A program made the translations under genes and the position numbers. DNA of 20,871 bases from a virus. The stretch's first letter is position 1. Each line of letters begins with the position of its first letter. Location of the stretch: positions 1 through 20,871 of the IMG/VR virus record IMGVR_UViG_3300013005_000207. One strand, given 5' to 3'. Of the stretch, positions 6,297 to 14,412 are shown piece after piece. The notes below the pieces were generated by a model. The model had not been told where the DNA came from and did not search any database. It saw only the letters and a list, made by a program, of their open reading frames with translations.

Positions 6297-7040
6297 ATGA
6301 TTGAAACAATCAAGATAATAGTGCCAACAGAACTACGTGATGTTAAATTGCATCAGATGTTAACCTACAATGGGTTGAAGCCCGATATGGATAACACACA
6401 ACGTCAGTTAGAAGCCGTATCCATCTTTTGTGACCTCACCATGACTGAAGTTAAAAACATTCCGTTTGAAACACTGAAGTATTGCGTAGAGAAGATCACG
6501 GCAATGTTAGATACCAAACCTACATTTACACCAAGGTTCACGTTTGAAGGTATTGAGTATGGGTTCATACCAAACTTTGATGAATTGACCACGGGTGAGT
6601 TTATTGACATTGAAAACTATTGCAAAGATTCCAATGATCTGTGGAAGGTATTGAGTGTTTTGTATCGTCCGATCACCAAAAGTGGGCAGAACGGGAGGTA
6701 CGAGATAGTGGCGTATAATGCTGATCTTAACACGTCATTTAAGGACATTGATGCGAACACTGCATTTGGTGCGATGCTTTTTTTTTGGAGTTTAGGAATC
6801 GACTTATTGAGTTCTTTCCAGAAGTATTTGCGGAAGGTGAGGAAGGGGGAACTAACGATGAAATACGCCTTACCAAAAAGTGGGGATGGTTTGGAATGGT
6901 CTACCGACTTGCTAACCGAAATTTCCTCAACCTTGACTCAGTTTATACAAAGCCCATACAAACCGCTCTCATGTGGACCGCTTACGAAAGTGACATTGCG
7001 GCGATGGAACAAAAAGCAATTAGAAAAAAATGAACAATAA
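6297..7040 (+). CDS. Tail assembly chaperone, frame-0 product
   Basis: 247 aa from ATG 6297. An in-frame TTG at 6279 overlaps the promoter and is less likely. The N-terminal 160 residues hold a two-part fold: a basic/hydrophobic start with LRDVKLHQMLTYNG, DMDNTQRQLEAVSIFCDLTM and KNIPFETLKYCVEKI, then a domain with FEGIEYGFIPNFDELTTGEF, IDIENYCKDSNDLWKVLSVL and YRP. 'Y-x-F-x-P-x-F-x-x-L-T-x-G-E-x-I-D-L/I-E' is what I recall from Bacteroidota phage tail chaperones. Past the T9 run (6778-6786) frame 0 continues with WSLGIDLLSS and KSGDGLEWSTDLLTEISSTL to TAA 7038-7040. A -1 shift gives a second product (see 6785-7033). Chaperones of this kind coat the tape measure during tail tube assembly. Confidence 0.65.
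   Translation: MIETIKIIVPTELRDVKLHQMLTYNGLKPDMDNTQRQLEAVSIFCDLTMTEVKNIPFETLKYCVEKITAMLDTKPTFTPRFTFEGIEYGFIPNFDELTTGEFIDIENYCKDSNDLWKVLSVLYRPITKSGQNGRYEIVAYNADLNTSFKDIDANTAFGAMLFFWSLGIDLLSSFQKYLRKVRKGELTMKYALPKSGDGLEWSTDLLTEISSTLTQFIQSPYKPLSCGPLTKVTLRRWNKKQLEKNEQ
6778..6786 (+). other. Slippery T9 tract, likely programmed -1 frameshift site
   Basis: In frame 0 the run reads CTT TTT TTT TGG, containing the heptamer T TTT TTT at 6779-6785. Slippage by -1 continues as TTG GAG TTT into the frame open to 7033. RNA polymerase slippage on nine Ts would have the same effect. Confidence 0.7.
6785..7033 (+). CDS. Tail assembly chaperone, -1 frame extension (expressed as a fusion)
   Basis: 82 codons in the -1 frame, entered from the T9 tract and ending at TGA 7031-7033. 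The product LEFRNRLIEFFPEVFAEGEE is followed by KKWGWFGMVYRLANRNFLNL, then YTKPIQTALMWTAYESD and a basic end. The 'W-G-W-F/Y-x-x-x-Y-x-L-A-x-x' helix, the 'L-x-x-A-L-x-x-x-x-Y-x-x-x' segment and the charged tail are what I know from the downstream (T) part of Bacteroidota phage tail chaperones. No ribosome-binding signal or ATG lies at the entry, so it is expected as a fusion of about 245 aa (163 from frame 0 plus 82). The stop overlaps ATG 7030 of the next gene (ATGA), which links that gene to the shifted frame. G/GT-type pairs in lambda-like siphoviruses work similarly. Confidence 0.72.
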   Translation: MEFRNRLIEFFPEVFAEGEEGGTNDEIRLTKKWGWFGMVYRLANRNFLNLDSVYTKPIQTALMWTAYESDIAAMEQKAIRKK

Positions 7041-7521
7041 TCACATAGGCACGGCATTCGAGTTAATGAAGGATATAGCAGTCCAAGAAGGATGGAACTA
7101 TTCGCATGGTACATTAACTGAACTTGACTTCAAAGCGTTTCTCGTATTTCCGTTGATGCACTGCTCAATTCAATCAGTATCGTTAACAGATCAAGTTGCC
7201 ACAATCCAAATGAACATCATGGTAGCGGATCGTGTGAACTTTTTGAAAACAGAGAACGAACAAGAAAACTTGATCACGGAGTATACCGATTATGGGTACA
7301 CAGAAAATCAAAACTATGGTCACATTTTACAAGATCTGTACGTACGTTTTTCAAAAGGGTTATGGCGTACTGAACAAGAGTACTACAACCAAGTGCAATA
7401 TATAAGACCTATCAATTTCAATCCATTCATTGAAGCCATGGATAGCGTATTAGCAGGATATCAAATCCAAGTAGGTATTGAATTAATAAACCCATGGGTA
7501 ACTGATGGCGACTGCATTTAA
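7030..7521 (+). CDS. Probable tail completion/terminator-type structural protein
   Basis: 163 aa. No catalytic motif. The sequence has a short N-terminal helix (HIGTAFELMKDIAVQEGWNY), a strand-rich middle (FKAFLVFPLMHCSIQSVSLT, VATIQMNIMVADRVNF), a long helix (GHILQDLYVRFSKGLW) and an end with the pattern 'A-G-Y-x-I-x-V-x-I-x-L-x-x-P-x-V-x-x-x-x-C'. I recall this closing pattern from small structural proteins between the tail chaperone or capsid genes and baseplate genes in Bacteroidota phages; some align with tail terminators. The exact role is uncertain. It overlaps the chaperone stop (ATGA) and the next ORF by 17 nt. Confidence 0.5.
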   Translation: MNNNHIGTAFELMKDIAVQEGWNYSHGTLTELDFKAFLVFPLMHCSIQSVSLTDQVATIQMNIMVADRVNFLKTENEQENLITEYTDYGYTENQNYGHILQDLYVRFSKGLWRTEQEYYNQVQYIRPINFNPFIEAMDSVLAGYQIQVGIELINPWVTDGDCI

Positions 7522-8053
7522 AAATAGCGAAAGAGTAGTTGCTGAATACTCCGATAAGTGGGCTATTGCATGTAGATCACTATTAGAAACCAAGCGACCA
7601 CGAACTAGTATCCGTGCCAAGTGGAAAAAAGTAGGTAGTTCTTGGCAGGTTATCTCTAGTACCAAACGTACATTCCGTGGTAACTACGTTTCATCGGGAG
7701 AGTTAGTAAACTCCATACAACCAAATCCTCAAGGATTGACTCTAGGGATTAAAATGAACAAAACGGGGCAGTATGTGCAAAGTGGACGTAAACCTGGCAA
7801 AGGTATCCCGTTGGATGCTATGCGTAACTGGGTGAAAATGAAGAAGATACAACCACGTGATCTGTCAACGGGTAAATACAAATCCAAAACTACGATAGGT
7901 AGTATGATGTATATGATGAATCGTAAGATCAAGTACTTTGGTATTGAACCATTCCCATTCGTAGCAATGGCACAGAAACAAATATTGCCGAAGTTTAACA
8001 AGGCATTAGCACAAGCAATGGCAAAAGATATTAAAAACCGATTTAAGCGATGA
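7505..8053 (+). CDS. Small basic tail/neck protein (HK97 gp10-like in character)
   Basis: 182 aa, strongly basic. Start ATG 7505 lies within the end of the previous gene. Features: an N-terminal helix (MATAFKNSERVVAEYSDKWA), a Ser/Thr-rich middle with SGELVNSIQPNPQGL, then GQYVQSGRKPGKGIPLDAMR and NWVKMKKIQPRD, and a C-terminal IEPFPFVAMAQKQILPKFN helix. The elements 'S-G-x-L-x-x-S-I', 'Y-x-x-x-x-x-x-G-x-x-P-x-x-x-x-x-x-x-W' and 'P-x-F-x-x-x-A' resemble head-tail joining or minor tail proteins of the HK97 gp10 type. The position beside the chaperone and before the baseplate genes supports a tail completion role. A minor structural subunit is the safest description. Confidence 0.55.
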   Translation: MATAFKNSERVVAEYSDKWAIACRSLLETKRPRTSIRAKWKKVGSSWQVISSTKRTFRGNYVSSGELVNSIQPNPQGLTLGIKMNKTGQYVQSGRKPGKGIPLDAMRNWVKMKKIQPRDLSTGKYKSKTTIGSMMYMMNRKIKYFGIEPFPFVAMAQKQILPKFNKALAQAMAKDIKNRFKR

Positions 8054-9168
8054 TATTCAATCAACAACCCGAATCCATAGTGGGATGCAATTCCCCGATC
8101 ATGTATCAGTTCTACGATGGCTTGTATGCATCAGATAAGTTTTACTATCAGTGTGATGTGTATGTTTGGAGTGGAACTGCAACAATACCCGCAACTCCAA
8201 ATTGGACGATCAATCGTAAACCTGATCAGTATGGGAGTGGACGTGGTTGGATTGATATTCACAAGTTAGTACAACAAGAAGTAACCCGTGACTTTCTGAT
8301 TAACGGAACTTACAAACCAAACATCGGTAGCGGGGCAAAAAGATTTGCAGTTAAAGTACGTGGAGTTTACTATGTAGGATCGACCATTACGTACACAAGT
8401 TATGTAACTAGCAACGTATGTCTAGCATCAGCAGGGTATGCGTATACTGCAGAAGGATTTAACCAAGGGTATCCGACCAAGTATGTTTACACAGATAAGA
8501 GCAAAGTGACGTTAACGACTGCAACACCAAGTGCCTACCTTTGGTACGATGCATCAGTGATCACTTCTATCGTATGTGGATCAGCAACGATTACACCAAA
8601 TACGATCACGGGATCAGATCAATTGATACAAGGTATTGAGTTGAAGCAACTGATAACGGCAGGGGGAACTTGGGGTGCAGATATCAATATCACGTTTGTC
8701 AAGTCTGGCGATGACATTGTGATCCCCGTAGATTTTGTGTGTGAAAATAAGTATGGTCAACAAGATGTATTGTTCCTGAACAAATACGGGGTATATGACT
8801 CGTTTTTATTTAATGGAGTGTTTAAGTCCACGTATGAAGTGACCAAAGAAAGATATGAACAACCCATATTCAAACAAACCGATATGGCTCAAGCATGGAC
8901 ATACGGCGTAGGTATAACAACTCCATACCTCACAAATAGCGTAGAAACCATGTCAGTAAACACCGATTGGATTAGCGAAAATGATGTTGACGTTGTAGAA
9001 CAAATGTTTTATTCCACCAACATATTGATACTCGATGGAAGTCAAGTGCTATCAGCAAGAGTTATTGATACTGCGTTCGAAAGGAAAACAAGGGTAAACG
9101 AAAAGTTGATATTGTATACCATTCAGTTAGAGTACAACCAACCTAAAATTAACAAGATTGTACGATGA
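8050..9168 (+). CDS. Beta-rich tail/baseplate structural protein
   Basis: 372 aa, no signal peptide. The product is almost entirely beta-like: Tyr, Thr, Val and Ser rich, with few long helices. A distinctive region at about 235-265 (VDFVCENKYGQQDVLFLNKY, then GVYDSFLFNGVF) and the C-terminal NVDWI-like NTDWISENDVDVVEQMFYST, then NILILDG, followed by V-I-D-T-A-F-E-R-K-T-R-V-N-E-K-L-I-x-Y-T-I-Q-L-E-Y, match a family I recognise across Bacteroidota phages: 'N-K-Y-G-x-x-x-x-x-x-F' then 'I-x-E-x-x-x-x-x-x-x-x-L-x-x-S-x-N-V-Y-I'. These are usually annotated as tail or baseplate components. It overlaps the 928-aa gene by ATGA and probably forms a complex with it at the tail tip. Confidence 0.6.
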   Translation: MIFNQQPESIVGCNSPIMYQFYDGLYASDKFYYQCDVYVWSGTATIPATPNWTINRKPDQYGSGRGWIDIHKLVQQEVTRDFLINGTYKPNIGSGAKRFAVKVRGVYYVGSTITYTSYVTSNVCLASAGYAYTAEGFNQGYPTKYVYTDKSKVTLTTATPSAYLWYDASVITSIVCGSATITPNTITGSDQLIQGIELKQLITAGGTWGADINITFVKSGDDIVIPVDFVCENKYGQQDVLFLNKYGVYDSFLFNGVFKSTYEVTKERYEQPIFKQTDMAQAWTYGVGITTPYLTNSVETMSVNTDWISENDVDVVEQMFYSTNILILDGSQVLSARVIDTAFERKTRVNEKLILYTIQLEYNQPKINKIVR

Positions 9169-11951
9169 TCCGTTTTAGTTTATCAATCCAAGACAATAAC
9201 GAAGACACGATTACTCCCATTATGTCGGCGTACTACCAACGTACGATATCGGGATACATTGAAGGTCAAGAATGTTGTATTGAGAAGTTAGAATCCCTTG
9301 GAGGTACATTCAGCGAGTTGATACCCGTTGATCTTTTTAATGATGAATCAATACCACTCACACGTCAGTTAAAGGACTTGATGAACCTTTCCACAATTTG
9401 GACTGATTATACCAAAGATTTCCAAATCCCCGCATCAGAAACCAACAACCAAATCTTTGCTAATTGGTTTGATGAGAACTTAGTAATGGGTAGTTGGAAT
9501 CCCAATTTTGGTAAGAATGCTATCATTTATATTCATGGATTACCCGTTTTTGAAGGAAGAGTAGAATTGATAGGGTGTAAATTCAAGGATGGGTTACCTG
9601 AATTGTACAACATCATTTTTTACGGAACGACCAAAAAGATACTAGATCAGTGGGGCGAAACACTCATGAACGAAGTTGATTGGAGTGCTTATGATAACAC
9701 AATAAACGCCACGGCAGTTATCAATTCATGGAATCAAACACTTAAAGGTGGCGATATCTTGTGGCCTGTTGCCGATTACAACCAAGGATGGAGGTATTCC
9801 AAATCACTCGGTGTCAATGGTAACATCTACCAAACACGTGGTGTAGAAGTAGATGATCTACGTCCTGCAATTCGATTAAGAGCCATGCTAACAACTGCGT
9901 TTGCAGAAATTGGGTATACGTTAAGTGGATCATTTTTGACACGTCCTGAAATGGATGATCTGTATATATTGCCTATGCAAACTGCAGGTCCTTTGTATGA
10001 TCCCGAATATGTAGCAAGTGGCGTATGTGAAGCGTTTGTTGCACCGAAAACATTTTCGGGTAGTATTTTTGCCTCGTTAAGTTTTAAGTCATTAGTATTC
10101 AGTGCATTAGTGAACAACCCATCTGGTAACTACGATGTAGCAACGGGTAATTATACTGCTAATCGTACGGGTAATTATCAGTTCACTGTATTTTTAACAG
10201 ACCTCACTGCGTCAGGAGTGCCATTGCAACAATTACAATTTGCATTTTTTGTAAATGGTCGTAAAATTTATGCACCCGCAACGGGGACATTTACAAGTGG
10301 GTTCGGGTTGCCAGGCGCAACGATTGTCTTCAATTACTTTTTAAAAACTATGGATGTAGTTTCTATCAAGTATAGTGCAACGGGAACATGGTCAACATCA
10401 TCAATCACATTTAAATGTACGAAAGCCCCACAAGGTATTAATAACAACTTAGTAGACATGGGTGATGCGATGCCACAAAAACCGATTAAGGACTTTGTAA
10501 ATGGCGTATTGCAGGGATTTAACTGCATATTGTTACCCGTAAGTGAAACTGAGATTGAGATCCACAACTTGCAAGATTGGTTAAAAACGGGTACAACACG
10601 GAATTGGACACAATTCGTAGATATCACAGATATCCAACACGATAAGATACCAATCCCACGTCACGTATCGTTTACTCACCAAGAATCCACATGTTTAGCC
10701 AATGCGTACTACAAACAAATTAACAGACGTGAATACGGGAGTACCAAGTTTATGCCCGTTATTGATTACCCAACAGATGAGTTTAATGTAGAAACCCCAT
10801 TCCATGTTATTGCACCACAAGCCATGAATGAGGTAAACGCCAACGGGCAATTTGTACGCAAAACAGAGTTGAATGTTCCCATATTTATGGATCAAGATTC
10901 TAAGCCCGTGCAACAAGATTACACTTTGTTCTATTATGGGGGTAAACAATCAGTATCAGATACATGGTTTTTTGCGGGAGTAACCCAATATGTGATGCCG
11001 TTAATGACTCCATACTCTGCATATCCAACTCTATCGTCTAGTTATTCCAATGCCTTTGGATTAGAACTTTCACTACGTGGAGATGCCCCCGTAAACACGA
11101 TGTATGAAATGTATTGGAGTGAATACCTATCTCGTATGTATTCAACGCAATCTAGAGTAGTTAAAATGACTGCAATTCTACCCGTAGGTGAGTGGTTAAA
11201 CCTGAAATTGAACGATACCATTGCGATTTCATCAAATTACTACAAAGTTCAATCGATCCAATACGATATGTTGACCGAAAAGGCAAACCTAGAACTCGTT
11301 ACGTATCCTGATGTTGACATTCTAAAATTCACAACCACTGGTCAGAAGCCCGATTTTACCAACCCAACAGAAACCCCATTTGGTTTGACCTATTTGAAAG
11401 ATTATTCCGTAGCCAAGGGTATCATGAACTCGTATAAGTTTAATAATCAAGATTACCTAGACACAAACCAAGATACAGATTACAACAAAAACAACGTATT
11501 TAGTTTAGTGCAACAAGTAGACACTATTCAATCCATTTTGCAGTTCAACCAAATAACTATGTACAGAAACACGCCCACATCAAGAACCACAGATTCAACG
11601 ATATGGGACCCGATTCCAATGGAAACTACAGAAACGATTGGGTATGTGGATAACATCACATCTGATATGCCCCTTTCCAAGTATGTGTGTACCGATGGTG
11701 GGCAATACAAGTTCACGGCGATGTGTGCATTTGGGCAAAGTGGAAACAAACAAATTGAGTTTGAGATCCAAGTCAACGGAGTTGAAACAACTGGTTATGG
11801 ATTGACTGATTCAAACCACCATAGTGTGAACATGGAAACCATTTTAGATTTAGCCCCCACGGATGAAGTGACATTTGTTTGGAAACTGCAAACGGGTGGA
11901 TCACATACGATTGTAATTCAGAAAGCCAACTTTTTAATACTCAAAAAATGA
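9165..11951 (+). CDS. Large baseplate/receptor-binding type tail protein with two jelly-roll-like segments
   Basis: 928 aa, the largest product here. Residues 1-250 carry a hub-like start: SIPLTRQLKDLMNLSTIWTD then YTKDFQIPASETNN, an 'N-F-x-x-P-x-S-x-x-N' insertion motif common in Bacteroidota phage baseplate proteins. Residues about 308-421 (GNYDVATGNYTANRTGNYQF, VNGRKIYAPATG, VVSIKYSATGTW) and the last 130 residues (VDNITSDMPLSKYVCTDGGQ, YKFTAMCAFG, IEFEIQVNGVE) each show the 'G-x-Y-x-F-x-x' / 'V-N-G' strand pattern of C1q/TNF-like jelly rolls used for host glycan binding. Between them lies a beta-rich connector. Role at the tail tip or receptor binding is inferred. The end overlaps the 51-aa gene by ATGA. 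Confidence 0.6.
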   Translation: MIRFSLSIQDNNEDTITPIMSAYYQRTISGYIEGQECCIEKLESLGGTFSELIPVDLFNDESIPLTRQLKDLMNLSTIWTDYTKDFQIPASETNNQIFANWFDENLVMGSWNPNFGKNAIIYIHGLPVFEGRVELIGCKFKDGLPELYNIIFYGTTKKILDQWGETLMNEVDWSAYDNTINATAVINSWNQTLKGGDILWPVADYNQGWRYSKSLGVNGNIYQTRGVEVDDLRPAIRLRAMLTTAFAEIGYTLSGSFLTRPEMDDLYILPMQTAGPLYDPEYVASGVCEAFVAPKTFSGSIFASLSFKSLVFSALVNNPSGNYDVATGNYTANRTGNYQFTVFLTDLTASGVPLQQLQFAFFVNGRKIYAPATGTFTSGFGLPGATIVFNYFLKTMDVVSIKYSATGTWSTSSITFKCTKAPQGINNNLVDMGDAMPQKPIKDFVNGVLQGFNCILLPVSETEIEIHNLQDWLKTGTTRNWTQFVDITDIQHDKIPIPRHVSFTHQESTCLANAYYKQINRREYGSTKFMPVIDYPTDEFNVETPFHVIAPQAMNEVNANGQFVRKTELNVPIFMDQDSKPVQQDYTLFYYGGKQSVSDTWFFAGVTQYVMPLMTPYSAYPTLSSSYSNAFGLELSLRGDAPVNTMYEMYWSEYLSRMYSTQSRVVKMTAILPVGEWLNLKLNDTIAISSNYYKVQSIQYDMLTEKANLELVTYPDVDILKFTTTGQKPDFTNPTETPFGLTYLKDYSVAKGIMNSYKFNNQDYLDTNQDTDYNKNNVFSLVQQVDTIQSILQFNQITMYRNTPTSRTTDSTIWDPIPMETTETIGYVDNITSDMPLSKYVCTDGGQYKFTAMCAFGQSGNKQIEFEIQVNGVETTGYGLTDSNHHSVNMETILDLAPTDEVTFVWKLQTGGSHTIVIQKANFLILKK

Positions 11952-12103
11952 TCACAAAAATAATTGAACTATTGCAGTCACAACCTTGGTACGGGGTATC
12001 AGAGAATGTAGAAATTGCCAAAGGCAAGAACCAATACAACCAAAATTTGAAACAAGTTAAACGCACTTACATTAGAATAATTAAGTCATGGCAGAAGAAG
12101 TAG
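11948..12103 (+). CDS. Small basic hypothetical protein (51 aa)
   Basis: ATG 11948 overlaps the previous stop (ATGA); stop TAG 12101-12103 overlaps the next gene by 16 nt. The product starts MITKIIELLQSQPWYGVSEN and is rich in Lys, Gln and Asn, ending in YIRIIKSWQKK; it looks helical. Tight coupling on both sides supports expression. No family is recognised. Between baseplate and tape-measure genes it may be a small tail-assembly accessory. Confidence 0.6.
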   Translation: MITKIIELLQSQPWYGVSENVEIAKGKNQYNQNLKQVKRTYIRIIKSWQKK

Positions 12104-13986
12104 AAGTAAACGTAAAAACTGACACTAAAGACGTCAGTAAATTAGGTATCCTCTTAGACAAACTTGGCGAAAAAGTCAAGGGAGTTATGAGTGGATTCGG
12201 TAAAGCACTTGACAATGTAGGTAACAAGTTCCGTGAATTGCCAGGTCCTATCGGTCAAATGTCGGGTAGCGTAATGGATTTGGGTAAATCAATGTTGACG
12301 TTAGTAGCAAACCCAATAGGTGCGTTCCTTGCATTGCTTGTAGGAACGTTTACGGCGTTGCGTAGTGCGTTAACTAAAACGGAGAAGGGTATGGATGCCC
12401 TCGCCAAATTGACTGCGATATTTGGGGCTATATTGCATCCGATCATTGAAGCAGTTTCGGGATTTGCGACATTGCTTGTAGACGGGTTAGCAAACGGATT
12501 AGAGTTAGTTGGGAGTTTGTTTGGCTCAGCCGCATCAGAAGGGCGTAAACTAGCAGAGTTGCAAGACGAACTTGAAGATCGGGAGTTAGCATTGAATGAA
12601 GCCCGTGCAAAAGGAAACAAGGAGTTAGCCCAAGCACGTGAATTGTTATCAGATTCCAACGCATCTCTAGCAGATCGTAAGAAGGCATTAGACCAAGTAC
12701 GTAAAAGTGAAACTGATCTCGCCGCCAAAGAACTGAAATTTGCCCAAGATCGCTTAGCAGCCGCTAGATTAGACCAAAAGTTGAATGGAGAAACCGAGTC
12801 ATCTAAGAAGGCGATCAGTGATGCAGTTGTTGCTACTCAAAATGCAGAAACCGAATTAGCAGCCAAAAGACGTTTGTTCAACAGAGAAGCCAAGAAACTT
12901 GACAAAGAAGATGAAGAGCGTAAGAAGGAAGCCATCAAAGCAGAGCAAGAACGTCAAAAAGAGTTAGCATCCAAACAGAAAGAGTATGCACAAGAAAGGC
13001 GTGACGCTTCAGACAAAATCCGTGAGGCGGATCGTAAAAACATCATTGATTCCATTAAGGATGAAGAAACCAAGGCAAGGAAACAAGCAGAGTTTGATCT
13101 TGACAACGCCAAGCGAGAAATTGCACGAGGTAAATACACCAAAGCGGAAAAAGATCGGTTGATCCAAGAAGCCGAAGAAGCAAACCAAATCAGATTGACA
13201 CAAATTTCCGAGGATGCTGAGAAAAAGAAACTTGATGATAAGAAAAAAGCAGACGAAGAACTCAAAGCGTTTATGCAAAAGTCAGCAGATGACGAAGCCA
13301 AGTTTATTGATGAGCAGTATGCCAAAGAACAATTGCGGTTGACACAAACTTTGACCAATGAAAAGGATTTGCAAGATGCGTTGACTAAATTAGAATTAGA
13401 ACGTCTACAAAACCAAATACAAGCACGTAAGGATGCAGGTATTGCTACCACAGATCTTGAAACTCAATTAGCAAACAAGCGTATAGATATCGCCAAGAAT
13501 GAAGAAGCCCAAAAGAAAGAATTAGCACAAAAAGAGTTTGATGCTAAGATGGCAATATTTGATGCGACCTCCAATGCGTTATCAGCGTTAGGTAGTGCCA
13601 TTGGTGAAGAAACGGCAGAAGCAAAAACACTAGCCATTGCAGGTGCTATCATTGATACTTATGCGGGTGCAACTAAAGCATTGAAAGCAGGTGCGGGTAC
13701 ACCATTAGGGTACATCAATGCGGCGGCTATTATCGCAACGGGATTAGCCAATGTTCGCAAAATGACGTCAGTACCCGTGCCAGGATCTAATGATACCGCA
13801 ACACCAACGATGAGCGGACCAAGTGTGTCTATTGTCGGAGGATCAGCAGATCCGTCAGCACAGATTGCAAGGTCACTAGCACAACAAAACCAAAAACCAA
13901 TCAAAGCATACGCAGTTGCCACTGATATGAGTACACAACAAGCATTGGATCGTAGGATTCAGCAAAACGCAACATTCCCGGGATAA
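12088..13986 (+). CDS. Probable tail tape measure protein
   Basis: 632 aa, mainly helical. Residues about 55-150 hold hydrophobic stretches (LGKSMLTLVANPIGAFLALL, VGTFTALRSAL, LTAIFGAILHPIIEA). Residues about 150-490 are a long, charged, Ala/Glu/Lys/Arg-rich coiled coil (ELQDELEDRELALNEARA, KEDEERKKEAIKAEQERQKE). A second apolar block follows at about 495-570 (LSALGSAIGEETAEAKTLAI, AGAIIDTYAGATKAL, PLGYINAAAIIATGLANV), and a polar tail with SGPSVSIVGG ends it. This hydrophobic/coiled-coil/hydrophobic order is that of tape measure proteins, which fix tail length and leave through the tube. At about 1.5 angstroms per residue, it would predict a tail near 95 nm, on the short side for siphoviruses. 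Its place after the baseplate genes is unusual; a baseplate-associated coiled-coil protein is the alternative. Confidence 0.6.
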   Translation: MAEEVEVNVKTDTKDVSKLGILLDKLGEKVKGVMSGFGKALDNVGNKFRELPGPIGQMSGSVMDLGKSMLTLVANPIGAFLALLVGTFTALRSALTKTEKGMDALAKLTAIFGAILHPIIEAVSGFATLLVDGLANGLELVGSLFGSAASEGRKLAELQDELEDRELALNEARAKGNKELAQARELLSDSNASLADRKKALDQVRKSETDLAAKELKFAQDRLAAARLDQKLNGETESSKKAISDAVVATQNAETELAAKRRLFNREAKKLDKEDEERKKEAIKAEQERQKELASKQKEYAQERRDASDKIREADRKNIIDSIKDEETKARKQAEFDLDNAKREIARGKYTKAEKDRLIQEAEEANQIRLTQISEDAEKKKLDDKKKADEELKAFMQKSADDEAKFIDEQYAKEQLRLTQTLTNEKDLQDALTKLELERLQNQIQARKDAGIATTDLETQLANKRIDIAKNEEAQKKELAQKEFDAKMAIFDATSNALSALGSAIGEETAEAKTLAIAGAIIDTYAGATKALKAGAGTPLGYINAAAIIATGLANVRKMTSVPVPGSNDTATPTMSGPSVSIVGGSADPSAQIARSLAQQNQKPIKAYAVATDMSTQQALDRRIQQNATFPG

Positions 13987-14001
13987 ATCGTTATATAGAA
14001 T

Positions 14002-14412
14002 ATGAAAACATCATTTGAAAAATTCATGGCATCGAATGCCGTCAACCAAGTTGAGTTAAGTGAAGTTAAAGTTGATCTCGCTGTAATTCAAGATATTGAT
14101 AAATTGATTGTAGAAATTGAAAAAATTGGTAATGCAGGTAAAGGATCAGCATTGAAAGCCGTAGAAAAAGCAAGAAGTATCAATCCATTGTTAGTAGAAG
14201 CACGTCAAGGATATAATAGTTTGAACACTTTTACCCTCAAAGCATCTCAATTATACACCGAATTGAGCCAACAATACAAAGCGTTGGGCATTAGTTTGCC
14301 ATCCGAGATCGAAAATAAATTTAAAAAACTTCAAGATACTCAAGGTGCGTTAAAATCAGCAATTATCACATTGATGCTTGAATCTAAAAACGTAATTGAC
14401 AATCGTTATTAA
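14002..14412 (+). CDS. Helical hypothetical protein between tail and head genes
   Basis: 136 aa, start ATG 14002 after a 15-nt gap with no SD (ATATAGAAT). The sequence is mostly helical: MKTSFEKFMASNAVNQVELS, then IQDIDKLIVEIEKIGNAGKG, ALKAVEKARSIN, LKASQLYTELSQQYKALG and a final IENKFKKLQDTQGALKSAI helix. No cysteine and no known motif. I recall similar-sized helical proteins just before the XkdF-type protease in Bacteroidota phages, annotated as hypothetical. Its stop overlaps the protease start (TAATG), so it is expressed with the head genes. It could be a head-assembly accessory or internal virion protein. Confidence 0.6.
   Translation: MKTSFEKFMASNAVNQVELSEVKVDLAVIQDIDKLIVEIEKIGNAGKGSALKAVEKARSINPLLVEARQGYNSLNTFTLKASQLYTELSQQYKALGISLPSEIENKFKKLQDTQGALKSAIITLMLESKNVIDNRY

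Noticed and set aside
12954-13451. 165-aa open frame on the minus strand inside the tape-measure gene (also 12255-12728)
   Set aside because: Opposite the Lys/Glu/Ala coiled coil, low-complexity Ser/Phe/Leu-rich translation is expected by chance; no start context or neighbouring minus-strand genes.
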